Part shown: positions 25,621-34,942 of the stretch, in pieces
How the letters are laid out: every line of letters starts with the position of its first letter
How positions within the stretch are numbered: position 1 is the stretch's first letter
Assembly: GCF_000067205.1 (NCBI RefSeq)
Contig: NC_010170.1
Coordinates: 3,968,001-4,032,000 of the forward strand
Length of the DNA stretch: 64,000 bases
Source: Bordetella petrii
GTDB taxonomy: Bacteria; Pseudomonadota; Gammaproteobacteria; Burkholderiales; Burkholderiaceae_B
Direction: 5' to 3'
Notes under the pieces: model-generated
Told to the model about the DNA's origin: nothing
Database searches by the model: none
The model's input: only the letters and a program-made list of their open reading frames with translations
Program-made: the position numbers and the translations under genes

Positions 25621-26783
25621 TGTTTTTTCTCCATGGCGTTGATGGCCGACAAGCCCAGCAGTTCGCGCCCGACGATCAGGGTCTGGACTTCCGCCGTCCC
25701 CTCGGGGATGACGCCGCCGCTGGTATCTCGGAAGATTCTTTCCAGCCCATATTCCGTTGAATAGCCCAGGCCGCCATGGACGGCAATGGCAGTGCGCGCC
25801 ACGTTGTGCGCCGCTTCCGCCGCATGCAGTTTCGCGATCGAACATTCAACGCGCGCAGGCTTGCCTGCCTTGACGGCAGCCGCAGCCTTGTAGGCCAGGC
25901 CGCGCGCCGACTCGACCTGGATGAGCATGTCCACGATATGCTTCTGTATCAACTGGAATTCACCGATCGGTCGCCCAAACTGCTTGCGCGTCTTTGCATA
26001 TTCAACCGACATGTCCAGCGCAGCCTGGGCCGCGCCGACCGCACCCATGGCAATATTCAAGCGTCCGTGATTCAAACCCTTGAGCATTTCTTTCAAGGCG
26101 GTGCCTTCAGTACCCAACAGGGCGCTCTTGGGCACTTTCACATCCGCAAAAGTCAGTTCAGACGTGCCGGAGGCCCGCAACACCATCTTGTCCACCAACC
26201 GGGAATCGAAGGGGGTTTCAGCACGATCGATGACAAAAATCGACGACTTGCCATCACAACTCGGGCTGAAAGTCCTGGCAAGCACGATTGCATAATCGGC
26301 ATAGTGGCCGTTGGTGATCCACAGCTTGCTGCCGTTCAACAAATAATGGTCGCCCTTGTCCTCTGCCTTGAACTCGATACCGCCTACGTCAGAGCCATGG
26401 TTGGGCTCGCTGATCGCAATGCATGAGGCCTTGCGCGATTCCAGTACGTCAGCCATGTATTTGGCTTTCTGCTGCTCGGTGCCATGCTCGCTAAGCAAGC
26501 GCAGGAAGATACTGGTGATGTTGATGATGGTACGCAGCGAACCCCAATGGTAGCCGGCTTCCTCCATCATCATGCCCCAATTGATGGAATCCAGATCGTA
26601 GCCGCCATCTGCCTCCGGCAACTGGCCGCCAATATAGCCGAATTGCGCCAGACCCTGAAGCACATCCAGCGGGATACGCTTCTCTTGCTCGCACAGCGCA
26701 ATGCGGGGAACAATCTCAGCGACCATATATCGACGAATACTGTCACGCAGGGCGATCTGATCGGAATCGAATTCAAAATTCAT
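25617..26783 (-). CDS. Acyl-CoA dehydrogenase, standard length
   Basis: 388 residues with all three domains. The FAD/substrate region is CIAISEPNHGSDVGGIEFK, then LWITNGHYADYAIV, and the C-terminal domain has YAKTRKQFGRPIGEFQLIQ. The catalytic Glu of the glutaryl-CoA and short-chain dehydrogenases would fall near RDTSGGVIPEGTAEVQ. The sequence resembles glutaryl-CoA/short-chain types used on aromatic or dicarboxylic acids. It is the first gene of a coupled trio (dehydrogenase, MaoC, citryl-CoA-lyase-like). Substrate not known. Confidence 0.92.
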   Translation of the reverse strand: MNFEFDSDQIALRDSIRRYMVAEIVPRIALCEQEKRIPLDVLQGLAQFGYIGGQLPEADGGYDLDSINWGMMMEEAGYHWGSLRTIINITSIFLRLLSEHGTEQQKAKYMADVLESRKASCIAISEPNHGSDVGGIEFKAEDKGDHYLLNGSKLWITNGHYADYAIVLARTFSPSCDGKSSIFVIDRAETPFDSRLVDKMVLRASGTSELTFADVKVPKSALLGTEGTALKEMLKGLNHGRLNIAMGAVGAAQAALDMSVEYAKTRKQFGRPIGEFQLIQKHIVDMLIQVESARGLAYKAAAAVKAGKPARVECSIAKLHAAEAAHNVARTAIAVHGGLGYSTEYGLERIFRDTSGGVIPEGTAEVQTLIVGRELLGLSAINAMEKKQ

Positions 26784-26826
26784 GCTTGTCTCGATGATTA
26801 TTTACGAAAGAGTCAGTTAACGCGGT

Positions 26827-27579
26827 TCAGGAGGAGAAACGTCCGCCTGTTACATACAGCGTGATCCCAGTGATATAACGTGCATGCTCCGAGGATAGGA
26901 AGGCCACCGAAGACGCGATGTCTTCGGGCGCTCCGAGGAAGCCGACGGGATTGCGCGCCAACGCCATTTCACGCAGCTCGGGATAGGTCGGCAAAGAACG
27001 CATCAGTTCCGTCTCGATGAATCCGGGCGCTATCGCATTGACTGTAATGCCAAAGCGAGCCTGCTCCAGCGCAAGCGCCCGAGTGAAACCAACCAAGCCT
27101 AACTTCGCCGTCGTGTAATTGGTTTGACCAGGGTTGCCGAAGACAGAACGAGACGCAATATTGACGATGCGTCCCCATTTGCGTTCCATCATTCCCGGCA
27201 AAACGGCACGGCTGAAATGAAAGGCCCCCTTGAGAATGGTGTCGACCACCGAATCCCAGTCTTCTTCCGACATCTTGGTCAGATACTTGTCGCGGGTGAA
27301 ACCGGCATTGTTCACCAGAATATCAACGCCGCCCCATTCCTTCACTACGGCATCGATGCCGGCCTGTACCTGATCCTTGTCACAGACATCGCATTGAATA
27401 GCCATGGCCTCGAACCCTTCATCCCGCAGGTTCTGCGCAGTGGCATCGGCTGTTTCCACATCGATGTCGCAAATCACTACGCGAGCCCCTTCTTGCGCCA
27501 GTTGCCGACTTGCCTCGGCGCCAATCCCCCGGCCTGACCCTGTCACCAGGGCAACTTTGCCTCGAATTTTCAGATCCAT
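26827..27579 (-). CDS. Short-chain dehydrogenase/reductase, FabG-like
   Basis: 250 residues. It has the Rossmann motif TGSGRGIGAEASRQL near the N-terminus, NNAG at about residue 90, a Ser in IVNIASRSVFGN and the catalytic Tyr/Lys in TNYTTAKLGLVGF, and it ends in VTGGRFSS. It could oxidise a 3-hydroxyacyl-CoA in the pathway. It is the first gene of the minus-strand unit and is divergent from the acyl-CoA synthetase gene at 27756; the shared 176-bp spacer probably holds promoters for both. Confidence 0.93.
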   Translation of the reverse strand: MDLKIRGKVALVTGSGRGIGAEASRQLAQEGARVVICDIDVETADATAQNLRDEGFEAMAIQCDVCDKDQVQAGIDAVVKEWGGVDILVNNAGFTRDKYLTKMSEEDWDSVVDTILKGAFHFSRAVLPGMMERKWGRIVNIASRSVFGNPGQTNYTTAKLGLVGFTRALALEQARFGITVNAIAPGFIETELMRSLPTYPELREMALARNPVGFLGAPEDIASSVAFLSSEHARYITGITLYVTGGRFSS

Positions 27580-27654
27580 ACTTCCGCACCATATCGAAAT
27601 TTATCAAATAGTCTCTTGAACGTTGGACGCAGCGTTGCCATCCGTAAGTTGGTC

Positions 27655-27685
27655 TATAATACGACATCTCGAATTATAAGTCGAG
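27655..27685. promoter_or_regulatory. Candidate promoter -10 and operator in the divergent spacer
   Basis: TATAAT at 27655-27660 (plus strand) and an 18-bp near-palindrome with arms CTCGA/TCGAG at 27668-27685. It lies between the divergent SDR and synthetase genes, a plausible IclR binding place. Confidence 0.45.
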
Positions 27686-27755
27686 TAGTGATTGATAAAT
27701 TTAATATTTCGTACTACCATCCACAACATCGAATCAAGAAATGCCTGAGGCTCTA

Positions 27756-29879
27756 ATGGAAAGCAACATGTTTCTAAACCTATCAGCCCTCTTCGACCCT
27801 CGGTCTGTCGCCGTGGTCGGAGCCTCGGATCGCCCCAACAGCATCGGCCAACGAACCGTCACCAACCTAGTCGAACACTCTGACTTCGTCGGCGAACTAT
27901 TCCTTGTGAATGCCACGAAAGACGAAGTCATGGGGCGCCGCGCCTATCGCTCAGTAACAGAATTGCCCTGCGCGCCCGACTTGGCGGTCATCGTGGTGCC
28001 TGCAGCCGCTGCCGTCGGCGTGATCCGCGAATGCGGCCAGAAAGGGATCAAGTTCGCTGTGGTGCTGACCTCGGGTTTCAGCGAAGCCGGAGATGAAGGG
28101 AAACGGCTGGAGCAAGAAATCACAGACATCACCAGGCAAACCGGGATACGGGTATACGGCCCCAACTGCCCAGGTCTGGTCAACAACAACCGGGGAATCG
28201 GGTTCACGTTTTCCCCCGCCTACAAGCTGGATCGCAAGGCCGGTCCGATCGGGCTGGTCACCCAGGGAGGCGGGCTGGGCCGTACATTCCTGCAGGCTAG
28301 CGGCCGCGGTATGGGCATCGGCTTATGGTGTTCGAGCGGCAATGAGGCCGACCTGACCGTCAGCGACTACATCAACCACATGGTCAGCATGCCGGAAGTC
28401 AAAGTGATCGTGACTTTGCTGGAAGGGATCAACGACCCCGAGCGCTTCGTGCAAGCCGCCCTCAATGCCGCACGCTCGGGTAAGCCCATCGTCGCGCTCA
28501 AGGTCGGCAAGTCAGAATACGGAATCAAGGCTGCGCAGTCTCACACGGCGGCGCTTTCCGGCAGCGCCGAAGTGAACAGCACCGCTTTCAGGCAGCTGGG
28601 CATCATAGAAGTGAACGACATCGATGAAATGATCGACACCGCAGCCTTGTTGGCGCGTGCCGTTCCACCCACCGACCTGAGCGTCGCCATTTATTCTTTT
28701 TCCGGCGGAACCGTCGCACTCGCCGCCGACATGCTCGGCGAAGCCCAACTGAAGCTGGCGGAATTCACGCCGAACACCCTGGACGAACTGAGCCGCCTGC
28801 TGCCTTCCTTCGCCGCCATCCATAATCCAGTGGATACGACTGCTGAAGTGCTGGTGAATAAAGACATCAGCCACGCCTCGCTGCTGCAAGTAGCACGAGA
28901 CCCCAACGTCAACGCCGTGCTCTATCCCATCCCCATGGAATATGGCGATACCACATTGGCGGCGTGTACCGATATGGTGCGCGTGCAAGCGGAAGTTGAT
29001 AAGCCCATCATTCCAGTATGGATGAGCGACAAGACCGGAAGCGGCTATGACGCACTCGTCCAGCAAGAGCTCGTCCCCTTCCGTAGCCTGTCGCGCGCCA
29101 TCAAGGCCATTTCGCGTTGGAACCAGTATGGGCGCTGGCGTGCGGGTTTCGATTCGTCATGGAAACCGGCCTTGCAAGCGTCTGCAGAAACCGGAGAGTC
29201 GGCCCAGGATTATCAAACCTACACGGAGCGCGAAGCGAAATCGATTCTGGCTCGTGCCGGTGTGCGCGTGCCTACCGGCGGCGTCGCCGCCACCCTGGAA
29301 GAAGCTCTGCATCTGTCTGCTGGTATCGACGGACCAGTCGTGGCAAAAATCGTCAGCCAGGACATTCTGCACAAATCGGATATTGGCGGGGTGCGTACAG
29401 GGCTGCGCACCGATGCCGAAATCACGGATGCCTGGCACGGCATACTCGAAAATGTCCGCAAGGCTGATCCGCACGCCCGCATCGACGGAATTCTGATCGA
29501 GGAAATGATCGCTCAGCGCGGCGTCGAAACACTTGTCGGCGTACACGAAGACCCTCTTTTCGGCCCCGTCATCACCTTCGGTCTCGGCGGGATATTTGTC
29601 GAAGTATTCCGTGACGTCAGCCGCCGCCTGCTTCCGCTGACACCCGCGCAAGCTCGGGAAATGATCGCAGAAACGCGGTGCTACACGTTGTTGAAGGGCG
29701 TGCGCGGCCAGGCAGCGGCAGACATCGAAGCACTTGTCCAGCTGCTACTCGCCGTCTCGGATTTCGTCATCCAAGGTCCCTTATCCGTACACGAACTGGA
29801 TCTGAATCCAGTCATCGTCGGCCCCGAAGGTGCCATTGCGGTCGACGCCGTTCTCATTGCAAGCAAGCGCAATAGCTAG
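27756..29879 (+). CDS. Acyl-CoA synthetase, NDP-forming (acetate--CoA ligase family)
   Basis: 707 residues from ATG 27756, which has GAGG 5 bases upstream; an ATG at 27741 is less likely. The order is CoA-binding domain (DPRSVAVVGASDRPNSIGQR), CoA-ligase domains with the phosphorylated His in AAQSHTAALSGSAEV, then an ATP-grasp domain (KIVSQDILHKSDIGGVRTGL, GLGGIFVEVFRDVSRRL). This is the fused alpha-beta form. It makes an acyl-CoA from a free acid and ATP, giving ADP and phosphate. It is the likely entry step of the pathway and starts the plus-strand unit with Bug, CoA-transferase, flavin reductase and EtfBA. Confidence 0.92.
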   Translation: MESNMFLNLSALFDPRSVAVVGASDRPNSIGQRTVTNLVEHSDFVGELFLVNATKDEVMGRRAYRSVTELPCAPDLAVIVVPAAAAVGVIRECGQKGIKFAVVLTSGFSEAGDEGKRLEQEITDITRQTGIRVYGPNCPGLVNNNRGIGFTFSPAYKLDRKAGPIGLVTQGGGLGRTFLQASGRGMGIGLWCSSGNEADLTVSDYINHMVSMPEVKVIVTLLEGINDPERFVQAALNAARSGKPIVALKVGKSEYGIKAAQSHTAALSGSAEVNSTAFRQLGIIEVNDIDEMIDTAALLARAVPPTDLSVAIYSFSGGTVALAADMLGEAQLKLAEFTPNTLDELSRLLPSFAAIHNPVDTTAEVLVNKDISHASLLQVARDPNVNAVLYPIPMEYGDTTLAACTDMVRVQAEVDKPIIPVWMSDKTGSGYDALVQQELVPFRSLSRAIKAISRWNQYGRWRAGFDSSWKPALQASAETGESAQDYQTYTEREAKSILARAGVRVPTGGVAATLEEALHLSAGIDGPVVAKIVSQDILHKSDIGGVRTGLRTDAEITDAWHGILENVRKADPHARIDGILIEEMIAQRGVETLVGVHEDPLFGPVITFGLGGIFVEVFRDVSRRLLPLTPAQAREMIAETRCYTLLKGVRGQAAADIEALVQLLLAVSDFVIQGPLSVHELDLNPVIVGPEGAIAVDAVLIASKRNS

Positions 29880-29924
29880 TTCCACAAACTCATATTACTT
29901 ACACCAACCAGGAGGAAACAAAAG

Positions 29925-30893
29925 ATGATCAAAAAGTTCACAATGCCGGCTCTGATTGCCGCAACATTGATGGCCGGCAATGCTGTCGCAGCTTATCCGG
30001 AACGACCTATCGTATTCGTGGTGCCGTACACGGCGGGCGGCATCACGGATAACGTAGCTCGTACCGCCGCAGCCAAGCTGGAAAAAGAGCTAGGCCAGAC
30101 CGTCATCGTGGAAAACCGCTCGGGTGCCGGGGGCAGCATTGGAGCGGACTACGTTCTGCGTCAGCCAGCGGACGGCTATACGATCTTCCTGGGCACACAA
30201 GGCACCCAGATCACCAACCCGCTCATATACGACAGCACGAAATACGACGCCCAGAAGGACTTCGTGGCCATTCACGGGCTGACCGCCATACCCAATGTAG
30301 TGGTCGTCAACAGCCAGAAACCCTACCAGACTCTGGACGCCCTGGTGCAATATGCCAAAACGAATCCAGGCGCACTGACCAACTCTTCGGCCGGCACGGG
30401 TAGCGGTACTCATCTAGCCGCCGAGCTGTTCCAGGATGTGGCCGGTGTGTCTTTCACGCACGTTCCCTACAAAGGCAGTGCCCCCTCCATCACTGATCTC
30501 ATGGGCGGACAAGTGGATCTGTCCTTCGATTATCTGGTATCCACGCGCGGCGGCATCACGGAAGGCCGTCTGAAACCCGTGGCCGTCACGGGTGAAGCAC
30601 GTCTGCCCGACCTGCCCGATATTCCCACGATGACCGAGCTGGGTTATCCCAAAGCGACCTCCGTTTCATGGATGGGCGCGTTTGTCCGCGCAGGCACTCC
30701 CCAAGACGCAATCGACACGCTCACAACTGCCTTTGAAAAGATCATAGCGGATCCCGATGTAGCAAAGGCTTACGCCAACTTCGGTGGCGCGACGCTGAAC
30801 AAGCCAGGCAGCGAGTTCGCCCACTTCATCAGCGAAGAAACCGAAAAGTGGAGCGCCGTCGTGAAGGCTGTCGGCCTAGAGAAAGGACGCTAA
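29925..30893 (+). CDS. Bug/TctC-family periplasmic substrate-binding protein
   Basis: 322 residues with a Sec signal peptide (MIKKFTMPALIAATLMAGNA then VAAYPERP). The Bug family pattern is clear: VPYTAGGITDNVARTAAAKL, then NRSGAGGSIGADYVLRQPAD, and GGQVDLSFDYL. Bug proteins bind carboxylated compounds in the periplasm and normally feed tripartite tricarboxylate (TctAB) transporters; no TctAB genes lie in this cluster. A perfect AGGAGG ribosome site precedes the ATG. It follows the acyl-CoA synthetase by 45 bp, so it likely captures the acid that the enzyme activates. Confidence 0.93.
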   Translation: MIKKFTMPALIAATLMAGNAVAAYPERPIVFVVPYTAGGITDNVARTAAAKLEKELGQTVIVENRSGAGGSIGADYVLRQPADGYTIFLGTQGTQITNPLIYDSTKYDAQKDFVAIHGLTAIPNVVVVNSQKPYQTLDALVQYAKTNPGALTNSSAGTGSGTHLAAELFQDVAGVSFTHVPYKGSAPSITDLMGGQVDLSFDYLVSTRGGITEGRLKPVAVTGEARLPDLPDIPTMTELGYPKATSVSWMGAFVRAGTPQDAIDTLTTAFEKIIADPDVAKAYANFGGATLNKPGSEFAHFISEETEKWSAVVKAVGLEKGR

Positions 30894-30906
30894 GACGATT
30901 TGAGCC

Positions 30907-31965
30907 ATGACTATGACATCCACGCCCCAACCTCCTCTGGCAGGCCTGCAGGTTCTTGATTTTTCCGAACTGCTGCCTGGGCCGTTCTTCACCCAGAACC
31001 TTCAGGAACTTGGTGCCACGGTCACCAAAGTAGAACGACCGCCGAACGGCGACAGTGCCCGTCTGTTGTATCCCGGCATTTTCGAGTCGGTCAATCGAGG
31101 CAAGCAATCGATCATGCTGAACCTCAAGGATCAAGCTGGCCTGGAACAGGCACGATCCTTGGTGAGAACGGCGGATGTTCTGGTAGAGGGCTACCGCCCC
31201 GGCGTAATGGCCCGCCTGGGGCTGGGTTACGATGAAGTACGCACTCTGAATCCGCGTATCGTTTATGTGTCGCTAAGTGGTTATGGCCAAACGGGACCCA
31301 ACTCGAAACTGCCGGGGCATGACCTGAACTATCTGGCGATGGCTGGTGCCCTGGCGCTCGGCGGAAGTGACCGCGAGTTTCCCGCCTCCGGTGCAGGTCT
31401 TTCGGTGGCGGATCTTGCCGGCGCCATGTACGCACTGTCCAGCACGCTGGCCGCACTACTTGCCCGCGCGCTCACGAACCAGGGCCGCTATCTCGATGTG
31501 TCTCTGACCGACTGCGTCGCCCACTGGATGAACCCACGCCTGGGACAGTTCGGATGGGCGGGCCAGGCTACCTTGGCCGAGCAGCGCAGCGAGGTATTGA
31601 GCAAGCCAGGATACGGCGTCTTCAGCACGAACGACGGCGGCCATGTCGCCATCGGTGCGCTTGAGGACCACTTCTGGACCAGGCTCAAGAACGCCCTGTC
31701 ACTTGACCAGTTCGAGGGCTATGCAACGTACGCACAGCGCGCTCTCATGGCCGACCGCATCAACGATGCCATCGCCGCCCGAATTCATCAGCTTTCCGAA
31801 CAGCAGGCCATTGAGTTGCTGCAGAACGCCGACGTGCCGATCTCCCCTTTGGTACTCCCGTCGCAGCTCCTGGAATCCGAACACGTCCGCAGCCGTGGAC
31901 TGGTCGGGAAAGATGCCAAATTTCTCCGTTATCCGGTGGACATGACTCATGTACACCAGCCTTGA
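30907..31965 (+). CDS. CaiB/BaiF family CoA-transferase (type III)
   Basis: 352 residues. The N-terminal LDFSELLPGPFFTQNLQELGA, the segment EGYRPGVMARLGLGYDEV and the catalytic Asp in LPGHDLNYLAMAGALALGG match type III CoA-transferases. These move CoA between acids without ATP. It is probably a second way to activate the substrate or recycle CoA. It starts 13 bp after the Bug gene and overlaps the flavin reductase by 17 bp. At 352 residues it is somewhat shorter than the ~400 typical of many members but contains both ends of the domain. Confidence 0.92.
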   Translation: MTMTSTPQPPLAGLQVLDFSELLPGPFFTQNLQELGATVTKVERPPNGDSARLLYPGIFESVNRGKQSIMLNLKDQAGLEQARSLVRTADVLVEGYRPGVMARLGLGYDEVRTLNPRIVYVSLSGYGQTGPNSKLPGHDLNYLAMAGALALGGSDREFPASGAGLSVADLAGAMYALSSTLAALLARALTNQGRYLDVSLTDCVAHWMNPRLGQFGWAGQATLAEQRSEVLSKPGYGVFSTNDGGHVAIGALEDHFWTRLKNALSLDQFEGYATYAQRALMADRINDAIAARIHQLSEQQAIELLQNADVPISPLVLPSQLLESEHVRSRGLVGKDAKFLRYPVDMTHVHQP

Positions 31966-32545
31966 CCCTGCAGAACTCAGTCCACGCGAAATCTATCGCT
32001 TTATGACCTCATGCATAGTGCCGCGCCCCATCGCCTGGGTGTCGACAGAAGACGCGCAGGGCTCCGCCAACCTGGCTCCTTTCAGTTTCTACACGCTGGT
32101 ATCGACAGTACCGCCTCTGGTCGCCCTGAGCATCAGCGCAGCACAGGAACAGGACAAGGATACTGCCGCAAACATTCTTAGCACCAAGGAGTTCGTGATC
32201 AACTTCGTCACGGTCGCGCTCATGGACAAGATGCATGCATCTTCAGCGCGCTTTGCCGCCGGCATCGACGAAGCCGCAGCGCTGGGCATAGAAATGATGC
32301 CCAGCCAGGTAGTGCGCCCACGCAGCGTCGCCGCCAGCCCCGTCCATCTTGAATGCGTATTGGCCGATTGCTTGGAATTCGGACGCTTCAAGACGCGCCT
32401 CATCGTCGGCGAGGTCGTCAACTTCCATCTTTCCGATCAATGCATGCAGGATGGAAAAATCGACGGTAGGCTGCTTGACCCACTATGCCGACTGGGAGGG
32501 CAGTGGTACGCGGGACTACAACCCCGCATGCAGCCCTTTACATAG
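31949..32545 (+). CDS. Flavin reductase-like / FMN-binding split-barrel protein
   Basis: 198 residues. The N-terminal TSCIVPRPIAWVSTEDAQGS and LAPFSFYTLVSTVPPLVALS fit the flavin-reductase-like domain (FMN-binding split barrel) family. Some members supply reduced flavin to monooxygenases and others have unknown roles. It overlaps the CoA-transferase gene by 17 bp, which suggests a shared message. No partner monooxygenase is in the cluster, so the role here is open. Confidence 0.88.
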   Translation: MYTSLDPAELSPREIYRFMTSCIVPRPIAWVSTEDAQGSANLAPFSFYTLVSTVPPLVALSISAAQEQDKDTAANILSTKEFVINFVTVALMDKMHASSARFAAGIDEAAALGIEMMPSQVVRPRSVAASPVHLECVLADCLEFGRFKTRLIVGEVVNFHLSDQCMQDGKIDGRLLDPLCRLGGQWYAGLQPRMQPFT

Positions 32546-32620
32546 CCTTCCATCCCTAGGGCTTAAATACAAGGAGACTGGGCGCGGCAAATGGACAAAT
32601 ACGGCGCTGTGACTGATCAC

Positions 32621-32709
32621 ATGAGCGGCGCGCAGTTCGGTGATTTCATCAATCCGAATACGACAAGTGGGGCGAGGCGGTCAGGATCGCCGACGTCCAG
32701 GTTCAATAA
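32621..32709 (+). pseudogene. Remnant of a Bug-family protein C-terminus
   Basis: Reads AQFGDFI and then, after a 1-base shift near 32660, YDKWGEAVRIADVQVQ and a stop. That is the typical last helix of Bug/TctC proteins. Only about 30 codons remain, in the gap between the flavin reductase and etfB. It suggests that a second receptor gene once stood here. Confidence 0.55.
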
Positions 32710-32736
32710 CGCAATTCAACACATATTGGAAATAGC

Positions 32737-33486
32737 ATGAAAATCCTTGTTCCTGTCAAACGCGTGATCGACAAAGACGTCAAGGTGCACGTGAAATCCG
32801 ATGGAAGCGGTGTGGACACCGCCAACATCAAGCACAGCATGAACCCTTTCGATGAAATTGCGGTGGAAGAAGCCGTACGCCTGCGGGAAAATGATGCTGT
32901 CACCGAGGTGATCGCCGTTTCCGTGGGGGTGGTTCAGGCTCAGGAGACTCTCCGAACGGCGCTCGCGATCGGCGCCGATCGCGCAATCCTAGTCGAAACC
33001 GCAGAAGAACTGGAGCCGCTTGCCGTGGCCAAGGTGCTGAAGGCACTCGTCGACAAAGAGCAACCGCGACTGGTGCTAATTGGCAAACAAGCAATCGACA
33101 ACGATGCCAACCAGACCGGCCAGATGCTTGCTGCCTTGGCGGATTTTTCGCAGGCCACCTTTGCATCCAAGGTGCAACTCGACGGCGACACGGCCACGGT
33201 CACCCGGGAGGTCGACAGCGGGCGGGAAACCCTTACGGTATCGCTACCCGCGGTCGTCACCACAGACCTGCGCCTGAACGAACCGCGCTACGTCACATTG
33301 CCCAACATCATGAAGGCCAAAAAGAAACCACTGGAATCGGTCACCCCCTTCGACCTGGGTGTCGATATCAGCCCTCGAGTGAAGGTCCTCAAGGTTACCG
33401 AGCCGCCCCAGCGCAGCGCGGGCATTACGGTGCCGGATGTCGCCGCATTGCTCGACAAGCTCAAGAACGAAGCCAAGATCATCTGA
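32737..33486 (+). CDS. etfB: Electron transfer flavoprotein beta subunit
   Basis: 249 residues, typical length. Landmarks are MKILVPVKRVIDKDVKVHVK, SMNPFDEIAVEEAVRLRE, LIGKQAIDNDANQTGQMLAAL and LPAVVTTDLRLNEPRY. With EtfA it forms the soluble FAD/AMP protein that takes electrons from acyl-CoA dehydrogenases and hands them to the quinone pool. It starts 17 bp before etfA. Its place in the cluster fits the two acyl-CoA dehydrogenases. Confidence 0.96.
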   Translation: MKILVPVKRVIDKDVKVHVKSDGSGVDTANIKHSMNPFDEIAVEEAVRLRENDAVTEVIAVSVGVVQAQETLRTALAIGADRAILVETAEELEPLAVAKVLKALVDKEQPRLVLIGKQAIDNDANQTGQMLAALADFSQATFASKVQLDGDTATVTREVDSGRETLTVSLPAVVTTDLRLNEPRYVTLPNIMKAKKKPLESVTPFDLGVDISPRVKVLKVTEPPQRSAGITVPDVAALLDKLKNEAKII

Positions 33487-33502
33487 TAGGAAGAGGTCCA
33501 CC

Positions 33503-34435
33503 ATGATAACTCTCGTTATTGCCGAACACGACAACAGTGTGCTGAAGCCCGCCACGCTCTGCACCGTCGCAGCCGCCGCCGCTCTGGGTGGTGAAATCCA
33601 TGTGCTGGTTGCCGGTCATCAAGCCGCAAGCGTCGCTCAAACTGCCGCACAAATCCAGGGCGTATCCAAAGTGCTGCACGCCGACGGTGAATCCCTGGCT
33701 CATGCTCTGGCAGAGAATCTCACTGCACAGGTGCTCGCCATAGCCGACGGCTACAGCCACTTCCTGTTCCCCGCTACCTCGACCGGCAAGAACGTGGCGC
33801 CACGCGTAGCCGCCAAGCTGGATGTGTCGCAGATCAGCGAAATCACTAAAGTGCTGAGCGACGACACCTTCGAGCGCCCCATTTATGCCGGCAATGCAAT
33901 CGCTACCGTGCAGAGCCTGGACTCTCGGAAAGTCATCACCGTGCGGGCCACCAGCTTTGATGAAGCGGCAGCAACCGGCGGGTCAGCCGCCGTCGAAGCA
34001 GTGACGGCAACGGCAGATTCGGGTAAGAGCCGCCTTGTTGGTCGCGAGGAAAGCAAGAGCGACCGCCCCGAGCTGACATCCGCCCGTATCATAGTTTCGG
34101 GTGGTCGCGCCCTGGGTAGCCAAGAAAAATTTCAAGATGTCATCACGCCGCTGGCCGACAAGCTGAAGGCGGCTATCGGTGCGAGCCGTGCCGCCGTCGA
34201 CGCTGGGTACGTTCCCAACGATTTGCAGGTAGGGCAGACCGGCAAGGTCGTGGCACCAGACCTGTATATCGCTGTAGGTATCAGCGGCGCCATCCAGCAC
34301 CTAGCCGGCATAAAGGACTCGAAGGTCATCGTGGCCATCAACAAGGACGCAGAAGCCCCAATCTTTTCGGTGGCGGACTACGGCCTGGTAGCCGACTTGT
34401 TCATCGCTGTCCCGGAATTGATCGAAAAAATCTAA
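33503..34435 (+). CDS. etfA: Electron transfer flavoprotein alpha subunit
   Basis: 310 residues from ATG 33503 with a GGAAGAGG ribosome site. The FAD domain is at the C-terminus: RIIVSGGRALGSQEKF, then GQTGKVVAPDLYIAVGISGA with IQHLAGIKDSKVIVAIN. It pairs with EtfB. In Bordetella-type genomes an AcdB-type dehydrogenase gene often follows; here only a broken remnant is found 30 bp downstream. Confidence 0.96.
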   Translation: MITLVIAEHDNSVLKPATLCTVAAAAALGGEIHVLVAGHQAASVAQTAAQIQGVSKVLHADGESLAHALAENLTAQVLAIADGYSHFLFPATSTGKNVAPRVAAKLDVSQISEITKVLSDDTFERPIYAGNAIATVQSLDSRKVITVRATSFDEAAATGGSAAVEAVTATADSGKSRLVGREESKSDRPELTSARIIVSGGRALGSQEKFQDVITPLADKLKAAIGASRAAVDAGYVPNDLQVGQTGKVVAPDLYIAVGISGAIQHLAGIKDSKVIVAINKDAEAPIFSVADYGLVADLFIAVPELIEKI

Positions 34436-34465
34436 CTGCCCGCCGTACTTTCCGGGAAACACCTA

Positions 34466-34885
34466 TCAACTACAAAGCCCCCGTCAAGGACCTTCTGTTC
34501 AACATCGAGCATTTGGCGGAAATCGACACGTTGGCCCAGATGCCGCGCTTTGAAGACGCGGATCTGGATACGGCTCAAGCCGTGCTCAAAGAATGCGCGG
34601 TTCGGTGAAGAAGCCATCGCGCAGCTGAACGTCGTGGGCGACACCAAGCCCGCCACGTGGAATGCCGGCGAGGTGACCACCAGCCCCGGCTTCAAGCAGA
34701 CTTTCCGGCAGTACGCCGAAGGCGGGTGGCAGGGCTTGCAACACGCACCGGAATTTGGTGGCCAAGGCTTGCCGAAAACCATGGGTGCGGCGTGCCTGGG
34801 AATCTTCAACAGCTCCAATCTCAGTTTTGGCTGTGCCCGCTGCTGACCGACGGCGCGATTGAAGCATTGATCACTTTTTTGAACA
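34466..34885 (+). pseudogene. AcdB-type acyl-CoA dehydrogenase, 5' remnant with frameshifts
   Basis: Reads NYKAPVKDLLFNIEHLAEID to LKECA, shifts one base near 34600, then continues ARFGEEAIAQLNVVGDTKPA to SNLSFGC. It shifts again near 34840 into LCPLLTDGAIEAL and then ends. The order is that of the N-terminal domain of the long acyl-CoA dehydrogenases, like 21483-23297. About 140 of 600 codons remain. It was cut at 34885 next to a pseudouridine synthase remnant on the other strand. Confidence 0.85.
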
Positions 34886-34942
34886 ACGTCAAAATTCCCA
34901 GCTCGTTGGGCGGAGCTTGCGCCACTGCCTCGGGGGCAGTCC

